Assembly: GCF_041514305.1 (NCBI RefSeq)
Contig: NZ_JBGMWH010000001.1
Coordinates: 496,001 to 560,000 of the forward strand
Direction: 5' to 3'
From: Salinarimonas chemoclinalis
GTDB taxonomy: Bacteria; Pseudomonadota; Alphaproteobacteria; Rhizobiales; Beijerinckiaceae
Length of the DNA stretch: 64,000 nucleotides
Positions 1 to 9,649 of this stretch are shown piece after piece. Under the pieces are notes generated by a model, which ran no database searches, was not told the origin of the DNA, and saw nothing but the letters and a program-made list of their open reading frames with translations. Every line of letters begins with the position of its first letter. Positions within the stretch are counted from its first letter, which is position 1. Position numbers and translations under genes: made by a program.

Positions 1-1
1 C

Positions 2-2242
2 TTCCTCACGCCGGCGCAGGACGGCGCCTGCCGCATCGACCTCGCGATCGACGGCGTGACCTGCGCCGCCTGCATCCGCGAGATCGAGGACGGCGTCGCC
101 GGCGCGCCGGGCCTGCGCGCGGCGCGGCTCAACTACACGACGCGGCGCCTGACGCTGCAGCTCGACGCCGACGGCGATCCCGCCGAGGCCGTCGCGCGGC
201 TCGAGCGGCTGGGCTACCGCGCCTGGCCGTTCACCCAGTCCCGCGAGGAGGCGCTCGAGAGCGCACAGACGAAGGACCTGCTCACGCGGCTCGGCGTCGC
301 CGCCTTCGCGACGATGAACATCATGCTGCTCTCGGTCTCGGTCTGGTCCGGCAACGTGTCGGACATCGACCCCGAGACGCGCGACCTCTTCCACTGGATC
401 TCGGCGCTGATCGCCATTCCCGCCGTGGCCTATTCCGGCCAGCCCTTCTTCAGGGCGGCGATCCGCTCGATCCGCGCGGGCGCGCTGGGCATGGACGTGC
501 CGATCTCGCTCGGCGTGCTGCTCGCGGTGGGCGTGTCGCTGTGGGAGACGGCGCATTCGGCGACGCACGCCTACTTCGATTCCGCGGTCATGCTGCTCGC
601 CTTCCTGCTCGCGGGCCGCGTCCTCGACCAGGCGATGCGCAAGCGTACCCGCGCGGTGGCCGGCAACCTCGTGGCGCTGCGCGGCGACACCGCGCGGCGC
701 ATCGACGCCGACGGCGGCGTCACCGAGATCCCCGTCCTCGCCGTCAAGGCCGGCGAGCGCATCGCGGTGCGCCCCGGCGACCGCATCGCGGTCGACGGCG
801 TGGTGGAGGAGGGGACCTCCGAGATCGACGCGAGCCTCGTCACCGGCGAGACCGCGCACGAGCCGGTGGCCCCGGGCGCGCGCGTCCATTCCGGCACGCT
901 CAACGTCTCCGGCGCCCTCGTCGTGCGCGCCACCGCCGCCGCCGAGAGCTCGCTCGTCGCCGAGGTGAACAAGCTGCTCGACGCCGCGCTCCTCGCGAAG
1001 TCGCGCTACGTGCAGATCGCGGATCGCGCGGCGCGTCTCTACTCGCCCGTCGTCCACGCCACCGCGCTCGCGACCGCACTCGGCTGGCTCGCCTGGGGCG
1101 CGGACGCGCACGTCGCCATCCTCACCGCGGTCGCGGTCCTGATCATCACGTGCCCCTGCGCGCTCGGCCTCGCCGTGCCGGCTGTGCAGGTCGTCGTATC
1201 CGGGGCCCTGTTCAAGGCCGGCGTGCTCCTCGGCGCCGGCGACGGCGTCGAGCGCATCGCCGCCTGCGACACGGTGGTGTTCGACAAGACCGGCACGCTC
1301 ACCACGCCCGAGGCGCGTATCGCCGACAGGGCGGACGCGCCCGACGATCTCGTCGGGCTGGCCGCGCGGCTGGCGCAGTCCTCCTCGCATCCGCTCGCCA
1401 AGGCGCTGATGCTCGCGCTCTCCCGCGAGGGCCGCGACACGAGCCCGCTCGCGGACGCCCGCGAGGAGCCCGGCCGCGGCGTTCTCGCGACATTGGACGG
1501 GGTCGAGGCGCGGCTCGGCTCGGCGGACTTCTGCGGCGCCGCCGACGAGGCCGCGAGCGCCCTCGCAGCCGATCCGGACGCGACCGCGATCGCAGTCGCC
1601 TTCGGCGATCGCCGCGCCGTGCTCACCCTGCGCCAGACGCTCAGGGAGGACGCCGCCGAAGCCGTCGCGCGGCTCTCCGCGCTGGGGCTTCGCGTCCTCG
1701 TCGTCTCCGGCGACCGCGAGGGGCCGGTCTCCCGTGCCGCCGCCGCGGTGGGCGTCGCGGAGTGGCACGCCGGCGCGAAGCCCGGGGACAAGACCGCGCT
1801 CATCGAGCGCCTGACTCAGGAGGGCCGGCGCGTCCTGATGGTCGGCGACGGCCTCAACGACGCGCCCGCGCTCGCCGCCGCGCACGCCTCGCTCTCGCCG
1901 ATCTCCGCCTCGCACCTCGCGCAGACCTGCGCCGACGCGCTCGTCATCGGCGATCGCCTCGGGCCGGTGGCGGACGCGGTGGTGCTCACGCGCCGCGCGC
2001 TCGCGGTGATGCGCCAGAACCTCTGGCTGGCGACGCTCTACAACCTCGTCGCGGTGCCCATCGCGGTGGCCGGGTTCGTGACGCCCCTCGTCGCCGCGCT
2101 CGCGATGTCGGGATCCTCGATCGTGGTCACGGTGAACGCCCTGCGTGCGCAGGGCGGCGTGCGCGGGATGCCTCCCGTCGCAGCGGCGCCGCCCCGGCGC
2201 GTGTCCCCCCCGCGCACTCGCCTCGAGGAGGCCGCGCCGTGA
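2..2242 (+). CDS. ccoI: Copper-transporting P1B-type ATPase CcoI/FixI, 5' end outside the window
   Basis: Inner-membrane copper pump needed to build cbb3-type cytochrome oxidase. The frame is open from base 2, so the true start lies upstream; the GTG at 56 sits inside the metal-binding domain and is not the start. Visible in order are an HMA domain with the CAAC metal site (Cys codons at 62 and 71), membrane segments, the actuator motif TGETAH, the ion-binding CPC in ITCPCALGL, the phosphorylation site DKTGTLT and the hinge GDGLNDAPAL. The catalytic core is complete. The four-base GTGA overlap with ccoS marks it as CcoI/FixI rather than a general CopA; the rest of the cco operon should lie to the left, outside the window. 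Confidence 0.93.
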   Translation, partial: FLTPAQDGACRIDLAIDGVTCAACIREIEDGVAGAPGLRAARLNYTTRRLTLQLDADGDPAEAVARLERLGYRAWPFTQSREEALESAQTKDLLTRLGVAAFATMNIMLLSVSVWSGNVSDIDPETRDLFHWISALIAIPAVAYSGQPFFRAAIRSIRAGALGMDVPISLGVLLAVGVSLWETAHSATHAYFDSAVMLLAFLLAGRVLDQAMRKRTRAVAGNLVALRGDTARRIDADGGVTEIPVLAVKAGERIAVRPGDRIAVDGVVEEGTSEIDASLVTGETAHEPVAPGARVHSGTLNVSGALVVRATAAAESSLVAEVNKLLDAALLAKSRYVQIADRAARLYSPVVHATALATALGWLAWGADAHVAILTAVAVLIITCPCALGLAVPAVQVVVSGALFKAGVLLGAGDGVERIAACDTVVFDKTGTLTTPEARIADRADAPDDLVGLAARLAQSSSHPLAKALMLALSREGRDTSPLADAREEPGRGVLATLDGVEARLGSADFCGAADEAASALAADPDATAIAVAFGDRRAVLTLRQTLREDAAEAVARLSALGLRVLVVSGDREGPVSRAAAAVGVAEWHAGAKPGDKTALIERLTQEGRRVLMVGDGLNDAPALAAAHASLSPISASHLAQTCADALVIGDRLGPVADAVVLTRRALAVMRQNLWLATLYNLVAVPIAVAGFVTPLVAALAMSGSSIVVTVNALRAQGGVRGMPPVAAAPPRRVSPPRTRLEEAAP

Positions 2243-2424
2243 ACGTGATCCTCTATCTCCTCCCGATCGCGCTGGGGCTGGGCCTGCTCGGCCTCGCCGG
2301 CTTCCTGTGGTCCCTCAAGAAGGGCCAGTACGAGGACCTGGAGGGCGCGGCGCTGCGCGTGCTCGACGACGACGACCTGCCGGAGGCGGAGCGGCCGCGG
2401 CGGGTGGACGACAGGCGTGCGTGA
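2239..2424 (+). CDS. ccoS: Cytochrome oxidase maturation protein CcoS
   Basis: Small single-span membrane protein (61 residues) required for cofactor insertion into cbb3 oxidase. Its GTG start overlaps the ccoI stop as GTGA, so the two are translationally coupled. It has one N-terminal hydrophobic helix (about residues 4-24) followed by WSLKKGQYEDLEG, the conserved patch typical of CcoS, and an acidic, charged tail. Length and position directly after ccoI are normal for the family. Confidence 0.9.
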   Translation: MNVILYLLPIALGLGLLGLAGFLWSLKKGQYEDLEGAALRVLDDDDLPEAERPRRVDDRRA

Positions 2425-2520
2425 CGATCGGCGGAACGCGCCCGTCCCGGGCCGTCAGCGCTGGTCACACACCGCACGTGAGAGCGCCTGGATCGCCGTC
2501 ACCAGCGCCGGAAAGGCTCG

Positions 2521-2539
2521 GCGCAGCGCGCCGCTGCGC
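2521..2539 (+). terminator. Possible terminator hairpin after ccoS
   Basis: Perfect 8-bp stem GCGCAGCG / CGCTGCGC with a 3-base loop, about 100 bases after the ccoS stop and before bfd. There is no T-run behind it, so it may be only a structured spacer. Apart from this and the iron box, the gap 2425-2663 shows nothing. Confidence 0.3.
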
Positions 2540-2631
2540 GCGACCGCCGGTCGCGCCTCCGGGGCGTCCCGGATGGGCGAAACCCGATTGCCGGGCTCGG
2601 CCGTTCCGTGCTAAGTCTTTGATATGAAATG

Positions 2632-2654
2632 CAGTTTCGAATGGCTCTAAACTG
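2632..2654 (+). promoter_or_regulatory. Irr/ICE-like iron box upstream of bfd
   Basis: A 23-base interrupted palindrome, CAGTTTcGA-N5-TCtAAACTG, lies nine bases before the bfd start. Its core TTTCGAA-TGG-CTCTAAA (2635-2651) differs at one base in each half from the TTTAGAA-N3-TTCTAAA type of iron control element bound by Irr in Rhizobiales. The nearness to the start suggests it overlaps the promoter or the first transcribed bases. Assignment to Irr is inference from the gene context (iron storage) and the motif. Confidence 0.6.
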
Positions 2655-2663
2655 GACGCCACG

Positions 2664-2912
2664 ATGATCGTCTGCTCCTGCAACGTGCTTTCGGACCAGC
2701 AGGTCAGGGCCTGCATGAACGGCGGCGCCGGTGGGCCCCGCACGCCTGCGCAGGTCTACCGCTGCCTGGGCTGCGCCCCGCGCTGCGGGCGCTGCGCGAC
2801 GACGATCCGCAAGATCATGAACGCGAGCTTCGCCGAGGCCTCCGCGGACGCGGTCGAAGGCTGCACCGAGACCTGCGGCGCCGCCTGCCTGCAGCACGCC
2901 AAGGTCGCCTGA
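2664..2912 (+). CDS. bfd: Bacterioferritin-associated ferredoxin, [2Fe-2S]
   Basis: Small BFD-like [2Fe-2S] protein (82 residues) that reduces and releases iron stored in bacterioferritin. The N-terminus MIVCSCN supplies Cys4 and Cys6; the second pair is CGRC (Cys41 and Cys44), the usual CxC...CxxC spacing. Extra cysteines at 34, 37 and in the C-terminal tail (CTETCGAAC) are more than the E. coli protein has. It lies 140 bases upstream of bfr on the same strand, behind an Irr-like box, so the pair is probably iron-regulated together. Confidence 0.92.
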   Translation: MIVCSCNVLSDQQVRACMNGGAGGPRTPAQVYRCLGCAPRCGRCATTIRKIMNASFAEASADAVEGCTETCGAACLQHAKVA

Positions 2913-3013
2913 GCCGCGCAGCTGCGCCCGATCGGCGTCGACGGGCACGCCTCTCCCCTTCGTGCGACGAAACCGCCATTGCCAAGGGCTCGATTCTGTC
3001 CGATAGTCCGCTC

Positions 3014-3030
3014 CCTGGAATCGTTCTAAT
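3014..3030 (+). promoter_or_regulatory. Weaker Irr/ICE-like half-conserved box upstream of bfr
   Basis: CCTGGAA-TCG-TTCTAAT, 22 bases before the bfr start. The right half matches 6 of 7 positions of the TTCTAAA arm and the left half 4 of 7, with the GAA/TTC core intact. It would let bfr be controlled separately from bfd. Weaker than the bfd box, hence low confidence. Confidence 0.35.
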
Positions 3031-3052
3031 CTGAGAAGGGACGCGACGAGCC

Positions 3053-3538
3053 ATGAAGGGCGACACCAAGGTCATCGAGTATCTCAACCGCGGCCTGCGA
3101 AGCGAGCTGACGGCGGTGAACCAGTACTGGCTCCATTACCGCTTGCTCGACGATTGGGGCTACAAGGATCTCGCCAAGTATTGGCGCAAGGAATCCATCG
3201 AGGAGATGGAGCACGCGGACAAGTTCGTCACGCGCATCATCTTCCTGGAGGGTTTCCCCAACCTGCAGGAGCTCGATCCGCTGCGCATCGGTCAGAACGT
3301 GCTCGAGGTGCTCGAGGCCGATCTCGCCGCCGAGGTCGAGGCCCGCGCGCTCTACCTGGAAGCCGCCAAGTACTGCGACGGCGTCAATGACCGCGTGTCG
3401 AAGAACCTGTTCGAGGAGCTGGCCGCCGACGAGGAGGGTCACATCGACTTCCTCGAGACGCAGCTGGAGCTGATCAAGCAGGTGGGTCTGCAGCTCTACG
3501 CGCAGAAGCACATCGGCGGCCTCGAGGGCGACGACTGA
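3053..3538 (+). CDS. bfr: Bacterioferritin
   Basis: Heme-containing iron-storage protein (161 residues) that forms a 24-mer shell in the cytoplasm and oxidises Fe(II). All key residues sit at the canonical numbers: ferroxidase ligands Glu18, Glu51, His54, Glu94, Glu127 and His130, and the heme ligand Met52 (in EEMEHAD). Full family length. It follows bfd on the same strand; Bfd would deliver electrons to mobilise the stored iron. Confidence 0.97.
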   Translation: MKGDTKVIEYLNRGLRSELTAVNQYWLHYRLLDDWGYKDLAKYWRKESIEEMEHADKFVTRIIFLEGFPNLQELDPLRIGQNVLEVLEADLAAEVEARALYLEAAKYCDGVNDRVSKNLFEELAADEEGHIDFLETQLELIKQVGLQLYAQKHIGGLEGDD

Positions 3539-3552
3539 GCCGACCGTCGGCG

Positions 3553-3571
3553 GCCGCCCGTGGTGGGCGGC
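3553..3571 (+). terminator. Hairpin after bfr; remaining 3539-3870 gap
   Basis: GCCGCCC / GGGCGGC 7-bp stem with a GTGGT loop, 15 bases after the bfr stop, without a T-run. The rest of this 332-base gap holds no credible gene. A run of seven T (3724-3730) is unusual for this DNA and may belong to the livH promoter region or to a termination site, but I see no matching stem or clear -35/-10 pair. Confidence 0.4.
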
Positions 3572-3870
3572 GTGCCACGTCGAATCGAGATTTGGTCGAG
3601 GGGCGAGCGTCGCATGGCGCTCGCCTCTCGCGCTTCCAGCCGCGTATTCCGCGGTGAGAGGTCCAGTGATCCGCGGAAACACCCGCGAAATGGCCGTTAT
3701 GCCGCATGAACGTGCCTGATCACTTTTTTTGCACGCGGCTATGGACGGCGCCGCGGCGACCGGCTTAAGTGACGCGGGTGAGAAGAAGGCCGCGAAAAGC
3801 GGCCGGGGGAACGGGATGCGCAGGTGCCTCGCGGCGCCGGGACGTCCCATGGGACGAGGCTGTCGACTAG

Positions 3871-4784
<914 letters not shown>

Positions 4785-4785
<1 letters not shown>

Positions 4786-6143
4786 TGACGGCGTTGACCA
4801 AGGAGGCGTCGGGAACCCACGGGAAACCGTCCGCGACGACCGAGCCGCCGAGGCCCGGCGGGATCGACGTCGCCCACGTGCTGAAGGACGCCGTGTTCTC
4901 CGCGCTGATCGCTCTCGGCCTGTTCGGCGTGATCATGGGGCTCAAGACCGAGCAGGCGCCCGGCGGGCTGGTGCTCGAGCCGCATTGGGAGCGCGTGCTC
5001 TGGGCGGTCGGCATCGTCTTCGTCGGCCGGCTCCTGCTCAACCTCACGATCTGGCGCAGGCCGGGCGGCAAGATCGACGACCTGATGCCGATCGGCCTGA
5101 GGAAGTACTCGGGCTTCGTCGGCACCGCCGTCGGCGCGGCGCTGATCCTGGTGGCGCTGACGCTTCCGTTGCTGCCGGGCGTGGGGCGCTACCACGTCGA
5201 CCTCGGCACGCTCGTCCTCACCTACGTCATGCTGGGCTGGGGACTGAACATCGTCGTCGGCCTCGCGGGCCTGCTCGACCTCGGCTACGTCGCCTTCTAC
5301 GCGGTGGGGGCGTACTCCTACGCGCTGCTCGCGACCTATTTCGACCTCGGCTTCTGGGTCTGCCTGCCGCTCGCCTTCATCCTGGCCTGCTTCTGGGGCA
5401 TCATCCTCGGCTTCCCCGTGCTGCGGCTGAGGGGCGACTATCTCGCCATCGTGACGCTCGCCTTCGGCGAGATCATACGCGTGGTGCTGCTCAACTGGTC
5501 GGAGTTCACCGGCGGCCCCAACGGCATCGGCCAGATCCCGCGCCCGACCTTCTTCGGTCTGGAGTTCTCCCGCGGTGAGGGCGGCTTCGCGGACTATTTC
5601 GGGCTCGACTTCTCGTCGATGCATCGGATCATCTTCCTCTACTACGTCATCCTGGTGCTCGCCTTCGTCACGCATTTCGTCAGCGTGCGGCTGCGCAAGC
5701 TGCCCATCGGGCGGGCCTGGGAGGCCATGCGCGAGGACGAGATCGCCTGCCGCTCGCTCGGCCTGTCGATCGTGCGCACCAAGCTCACGGCCTTCGCCAT
5801 CGGCGCGGGCTTCGGCGGCCTCGCCGGCGCCTTCTTCGCCACCCGCCAGGGCTTCATCTCGCCCGAGAGCTTCACCTTCATCGAGTCGGCGCTGATCCTC
5901 GCCATCGTGGTGCTGGGCGGCATGGGGTCGCAACTCGGCGTTGCCATCGCCGCCGTGGTGATGATCGGCGGGTTCGAGTACTTCCGCGAGTTCGAGCAGT
6001 ACCGCATGCTCGTCTTCGGGGCGATGATGGTCCTCATCATGGTCTGGCGTCCCCGCGGCCTCGTCTCCGCGCGGGCGCCCTCGGTCTACCTGAAGGAGCG
6101 CAAGACGGTGGGTGCCGACATGGTCTCGCAGGGGCACGGCTGA
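4785..6143 (+). CDS. livM: Branched-chain amino acid ABC transporter permease LivM
   Basis: Second permease of the importer (452 residues). The start ATG overlaps the livH stop by one base (TGATG). A hydrophilic N-terminal extension of about 35 residues and two extra hydrophobic segments precede the family core, which shows GLAGLLDLGYVAFYAVGAY, GDYLAIVTLAFGEI and LNWSEFTGGPNGI. It ends in an ATGA overlap with livG, so all four genes of the set are translationally coupled. Confidence 0.93.
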
Positions 6144-7051
6144 TGGCGGGAGCGACCGACACCATCCTGCGCATCGATCACCTGACGATGCGCTTCGGCG
6201 GCCTCGTCGCCGTGGACGATCTCTCGTTCGAGGCGCGGCGCGGCGACATCACGGCCCTCATCGGGCCCAACGGCGCCGGCAAGACGACGGTGTTCAACTG
6301 CATCACCGGCTTCTACAAGCCGACCGAGGGGCGCATGGCCCTCTCCCACGGCTCGGCCTCCGCCTATGCCCAGATCGACCGGCTGACCGCCTCTCCGCTG
6401 CAGTCGTGGGAGGGGGACGGCGCGGCGCTCTTCCTGCTCGAGCGCATGGCGGACCACGACGTCAACGCCAAGGCGAAGGTGGCGCGCACCTTCCAGAACA
6501 TCCGCCTGTTCGGCGGCATGACGGTGCTCGAGAACCTGATGGTGGCGCAGCACCACACCCTCATGCGGGCATCGGGCTTCACCTTCCTCGGCCTCGTCGG
6601 CGCGCCGCGCTACCGCCGGGCCGAGGCGCGGGCCATCGAGCGGTCCGTCGCCTGGCTCGAGCGCATCAACCTGCTGCATCGGGCGGACGAACCGGCCGCG
6701 AGCCTGCCCTACGGCGACCAGCGTCGGCTCGAGATCGCGCGCGCGATGTGCTCCGATCCCGTGCTCCTGTGCCTCGACGAGCCGGCGGCGGGCCTCAACC
6801 CGCGCGAGTCCGCCCAGCTCAACGAGCTGCTCCTCGGGATCAAGGCCGAGGGCGAGACCTCGCTGCTCCTCATCGAGCACGACATGAGCGTCGTCATGGA
6901 GATCTCGGATCACGTGGTGGTGCTCGACTACGGCAAGAAGATCTCCGACGGCGTGCCCGACTTCGTCAAGAACGACCCCAAGGTCATCGCGGCCTACCTG
7001 GGCGTCGACGACGAGGAGGTGGACGCGGTCGAGGCGGAGGTGGGGCAATGA
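6143..7051 (+). CDS. livG: Branched-chain amino acid ABC transporter ATPase LivG
   Basis: Cytoplasmic ATPase subunit (302 residues). Walker A is GPNGAGKTT, the signature region is SLPYGDQRRLEIARAM, Walker B is LCLDEPAAGLNP and the switch histidine is in LIEHDMSVV. Between Walker A and the Q-loop (VARTFQNIRLFGGM) it carries a segment about 30 residues longer than in E. coli LivG, rich in small and acidic residues, as I recall from other Hyphomicrobiales. The C-terminus is acidic (DDEEVDAVEAEV). ATGA overlap with livF. Confidence 0.93.
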   Translation: MAGATDTILRIDHLTMRFGGLVAVDDLSFEARRGDITALIGPNGAGKTTVFNCITGFYKPTEGRMALSHGSASAYAQIDRLTASPLQSWEGDGAALFLLERMADHDVNAKAKVARTFQNIRLFGGMTVLENLMVAQHHTLMRASGFTFLGLVGAPRYRRAEARAIERSVAWLERINLLHRADEPAASLPYGDQRRLEIARAMCSDPVLLCLDEPAAGLNPRESAQLNELLLGIKAEGETSLLLIEHDMSVVMEISDHVVVLDYGKKISDGVPDFVKNDPKVIAAYLGVDDEEVDAVEAEVGQ

Positions 7052-7773
7052 GCGAGCCGATGCTCGACGTCTCCGGCGTCACGACCTACTACGGCAACAT
7101 CGTCGCCCTGCGCGGGGTGGACGTGCAGGTCAACCAGGGCGAGATCGTCACGCTGATCGGCGCCAACGGCGCCGGCAAGTCGACCCTGATGATGACGATC
7201 TTCGGCAAGCCGCAGGCGCGCGACGGCCGCATCGTCTACATGGGCGAGGACATCACGCGGATGCCCACGCACAAGATCGCGCGGCTCTCGATCGCGCAGT
7301 CTCCGGAGGGGCGGCGCATCTTCCCGCGCATGACCGTCTACGAGAACCTGCAGATGGGCGCCGCCATCACCGACGGCACCCATTTCCAGTCCGATCTCGA
7401 GAAGGTCTTCGCCTTCTTCCCGCGGCTGAAGGAGCGCATGCACCAGCGCGGCGGCACGCTGTCGGGCGGCGAGCAGCAGATGCTCGCCATCGCCCGCGCG
7501 CTGATGAGCCGCCCGAAGCTGCTGCTGCTCGACGAGCCCTCGCTCGGCCTCGCGCCGCTCATCGTCAAGCAGATCTTCGAGAGCCTCAGGACGCTCAACC
7601 AGGAGGACGGGCTCACCGTCTTCCTCGTCGAGCAGAACGCCTATCACGCGCTCAAGCTCGCCCACCGCGGCTACGTGATGGTCAACGGGCTCATCACGAT
7701 GACGGGCGGCGGGCGCGAGCTCCTGGCGCGCGAGGAGGTCCGCGCGGCGTACCTCGAAGGCGGCAGGCACTGA
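7048..7773 (+). CDS. livF: Branched-chain amino acid ABC transporter ATPase LivF
   Basis: Second ATPase of the importer (241 residues). Walker A is GANGAGKST, the ABC signature LSGGEQQMLAIARA, Walker B LLLLDEPSLGLAP, and the H-loop position is the usual LivF variant (VFLVEQNA). The start ATG overlaps the livG stop (ATGA). Full family length. Confidence 0.94.
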   Translation: MSEPMLDVSGVTTYYGNIVALRGVDVQVNQGEIVTLIGANGAGKSTLMMTIFGKPQARDGRIVYMGEDITRMPTHKIARLSIAQSPEGRRIFPRMTVYENLQMGAAITDGTHFQSDLEKVFAFFPRLKERMHQRGGTLSGGEQQMLAIARALMSRPKLLLLDEPSLGLAPLIVKQIFESLRTLNQEDGLTVFLVEQNAYHALKLAHRGYVMVNGLITMTGGGRELLAREEVRAAYLEGGRH

Positions 7774-7785
7774 GGGGAGGGGACG

Positions 7786-8154
7786 ATGGGCATTCTCTGG
7801 GAGACGTCCTTCTGGGTCTTCTTCTTCGTCACGATCGTGCTCGCCGGCGGCGCCGCCTGGATGTCGGGCCGCGCCATCGCGCGCAGCTGGGAGCCCTACT
7901 GGCAGGCCGGGGCGTGGATGTTCCTGCTGGGCGCGGCGGCGCGCTTCATCCACTTCTCGCTGTTCGGCGGCAGCCTGCTGAGCCTGCACTACTACGTCGT
8001 CGACACGGCGATCCTGATGATCATCGCCTGGCTCGGCCACCGCGTCACGCTCGCGGGGCTGATGACGAGGCAGTACCGCTTCGGCTTCGAGCAGGTCTCG
8101 CCGCTCACCTGGCGGGCCCGTGACGGCGCGGCCGGGCGCGGTGCGACGGAATGA
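7786..8154 (+). CDS. Small membrane protein of the liv operon (probably DUF6867 family)
   Basis: Protein of 122 residues with three or four hydrophobic segments: residues about 6-26, 42-62 and 68-88. It starts 13 bases after livF behind a GGGGAGGGGA ribosome site. I believe this is the DUF6867 type often found between livF and the binding-protein gene in Hyphomicrobiales, but the name is from memory. A role as an accessory membrane subunit of the transporter is inference from position only. Confidence 0.75.
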   Translation: MGILWETSFWVFFFVTIVLAGGAAWMSGRAIARSWEPYWQAGAWMFLLGAAARFIHFSLFGGSLLSLHYYVVDTAILMIIAWLGHRVTLAGLMTRQYRFGFEQVSPLTWRARDGAAGRGATE

Positions 8155-8192
8155 CGGCGAAAGGCCGTCGACAAGCTGCGCGAAACGCGCAG
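8153..8192 (+). promoter_or_regulatory. Two adjacent hairpins before the binding-protein gene
   Basis: GACGGC-GAAAG-GCCGTC (8153-8169) overlaps the preceding stop codon, and CTGCGCG-AAA-CGCGCAG (8176-8192) follows after six bases. Neither has a T-run. Placed before a periplasmic binding-protein gene they could weaken read-through or protect mRNA ends, so that the binding protein is made at a different level from the membrane parts. That role is inference. Confidence 0.4.
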
Positions 8193-8292
8193 AAATAGCG
8201 GTTGCGGCGCGCGGACGTCGCCCTCATCGGGGCTCGTGACGCGAGGCGCTCCGCCCGGGATCATACGAAGTCCGAAAGAAGGGAACGAACAG

Positions 8293-9393
8293 ATGACCAA
8301 GAAGATGTTGACGGGTGTGGCGCTCGGCGCGCTGATGGCGACCTCCGCCCCGGCCTCCGCCGAGATCGTGATCGCCGTCGCCGGTCCGATGACCGGTCAG
8401 TACGCCTCCTTCGGCGAGCAGCTCCGGCTGGGCGCCGAGATGGCGGTGGAGCAGATCAACGACGCGGGAGGCGTCAACGGCGAGATGCTGCGGCTCGTCG
8501 TCGGCGACGACGCCTGCGATCCCCGCCAGGCGGTGAACGTCGCCAACCAGTTCGCCGGCGAGGGCGTGGTCTTCGTGGCCGGCCACTTCTGCTCCGGCTC
8601 CTCGATCCCCGCCTCGGCGGTCTATTCCGAGGAGGGCATCATCCAGATCTCCCCGGCCTCGACCAACCCCGCCTTCACCGACGATCGCCCGGGCCCCGGC
8701 ATCTACCGCGTCTGCGGCCGCGACGACAAGCAGGGCGTGGTGGCCGGCGGCTACCTCGCGGAGAACTTCCCCGAGGGCAATGTCGCCGTCCTCCACGATC
8801 GCACCGCCTACGGCCAGGGCCTCGCCGAGGAGACCCGCAAGGCCATGGAGGAAGCAGGCGTCACGCCGCGTATGTTCGAGGCCTTCACGCCCGGCGAGCG
8901 CGACTACTCGGCGCTCGTGTCGCGCCTGAACGCCGAGGGCATCGGCGCGGTCTACATCGGCGGCTATCACACCGAGGCCGGCCTCATCCTGCGCCAGATG
9001 CGCGAGCAGGGCCTCGAGGCGCAGATGGTCTCCGGCGACGCGCTCGTCACCGACGAGTTCTGGTCGATCACCGGCGACCTCGGCAACGGCGTCATGATGA
9101 CGTTCTCGCCCGACCCGCGGAAGTACGAGTCGGCCGCCGAGGTCGTGGCGGCCTTCTCGGAGCGCGGCGTCAACCCGGAGGGCTACGTGCTCTACACCTA
9201 CGCCGCGATCCAGGCGTGGCAGGCCGCCGTCGAGGCCGCCGGCACGACGGACTTCGACGCGGTGGTCTCCGCGCTCGACGAGGGCGTGTTCGACACGGTG
9301 CTGGGCGAGATCGACTTCAACGACGTCGGCGACCCCACCGAGGCGAGCTACGTTTGGTACGTCTGGGAGGACGGCACGTATCGCGAGATGTGA
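8293..9393 (+). CDS. Branched-chain amino acid ABC transporter substrate-binding protein (LivJ/LivK type)
   Basis: Periplasmic type I binding protein (366 residues). A Sec signal peptide spans about residues 1-22 (MTKKMLTGVALGALM, then APASA before EIVIAV). The mature protein shows AGPMTGQYASFGEQL and GVNGEMLRLVVGDD, both typical of LivJ/LivK, and HFCSGSSIPASAVYSE in the ligand cleft. The start at 8293 is chosen over an in-frame upstream codon (8236) because of the AGAAGGGAA ribosome site and the signal peptide. It is the ligand-specific part of the liv system. Confidence 0.92.
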   Translation: MTKKMLTGVALGALMATSAPASAEIVIAVAGPMTGQYASFGEQLRLGAEMAVEQINDAGGVNGEMLRLVVGDDACDPRQAVNVANQFAGEGVVFVAGHFCSGSSIPASAVYSEEGIIQISPASTNPAFTDDRPGPGIYRVCGRDDKQGVVAGGYLAENFPEGNVAVLHDRTAYGQGLAEETRKAMEEAGVTPRMFEAFTPGERDYSALVSRLNAEGIGAVYIGGYHTEAGLILRQMREQGLEAQMVSGDALVTDEFWSITGDLGNGVMMTFSPDPRKYESAAEVVAAFSERGVNPEGYVLYTYAAIQAWQAAVEAAGTTDFDAVVSALDEGVFDTVLGEIDFNDVGDPTEASYVWYVWEDGTYREM

Positions 9394-9436
9394 TCGGGCG
9401 CGGGCCCCGCGCCCGCACCGCTCACGGGACGACGGG

Positions 9437-9470
9437 AGCCCCCGCGCGGTCACCGCGCGGGGGCTCTTCC
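9437..9470 (+). terminator. Terminator hairpin of the liv operon
   Basis: Perfect 13-bp stem AGCCCCCGCGCGG / CCGCGCGGGGGCT with a TCA loop (9437-9465), followed by CTTCC. It lies 44 bases after the binding-protein stop and separates it from the microprotein gene. Confidence 0.7.
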
Positions 9471-9548
9471 GTGTCGAGCCCGCACGAGGCGGAACGCCAC
9501 GCCCCCGCTCGGTGTTGATGCCGCAGCACCGAAACGGAGGCATTTCCC

Positions 9549-9623
9549 ATGAACGGCATCATCTACGCGGTCGGGCTCATCGTCATCGTCATCGCGATCC
9601 TCTCGCTCGTCGGTTTCGCCTGA
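9549..9623 (+). CDS. 24-residue single-helix membrane microprotein
   Basis: ATG start with a GGAGG ribosome site (9536-9540) eight bases upstream. The product MNGIIYAVGLIVIVIAILSL plus VGFA is one uninterrupted hydrophobic helix. It has its own spacer after the liv terminator and a following hairpin. Similar tiny proteins of this type are, to my memory, widespread in alphaproteobacteria and usually left unannotated. Function unknown. Confidence 0.65.
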   Translation: MNGIIYAVGLIVIVIAILSLVGFA

Positions 9624-9649
9624 CGTAAGGCGGACGACGACGACCGCTT

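Noticed and set aside
3724..3730. T-run as an intrinsic terminator of bfr
   Set aside because: There is no stem directly before it; the nearest hairpin is 150 bases upstream.
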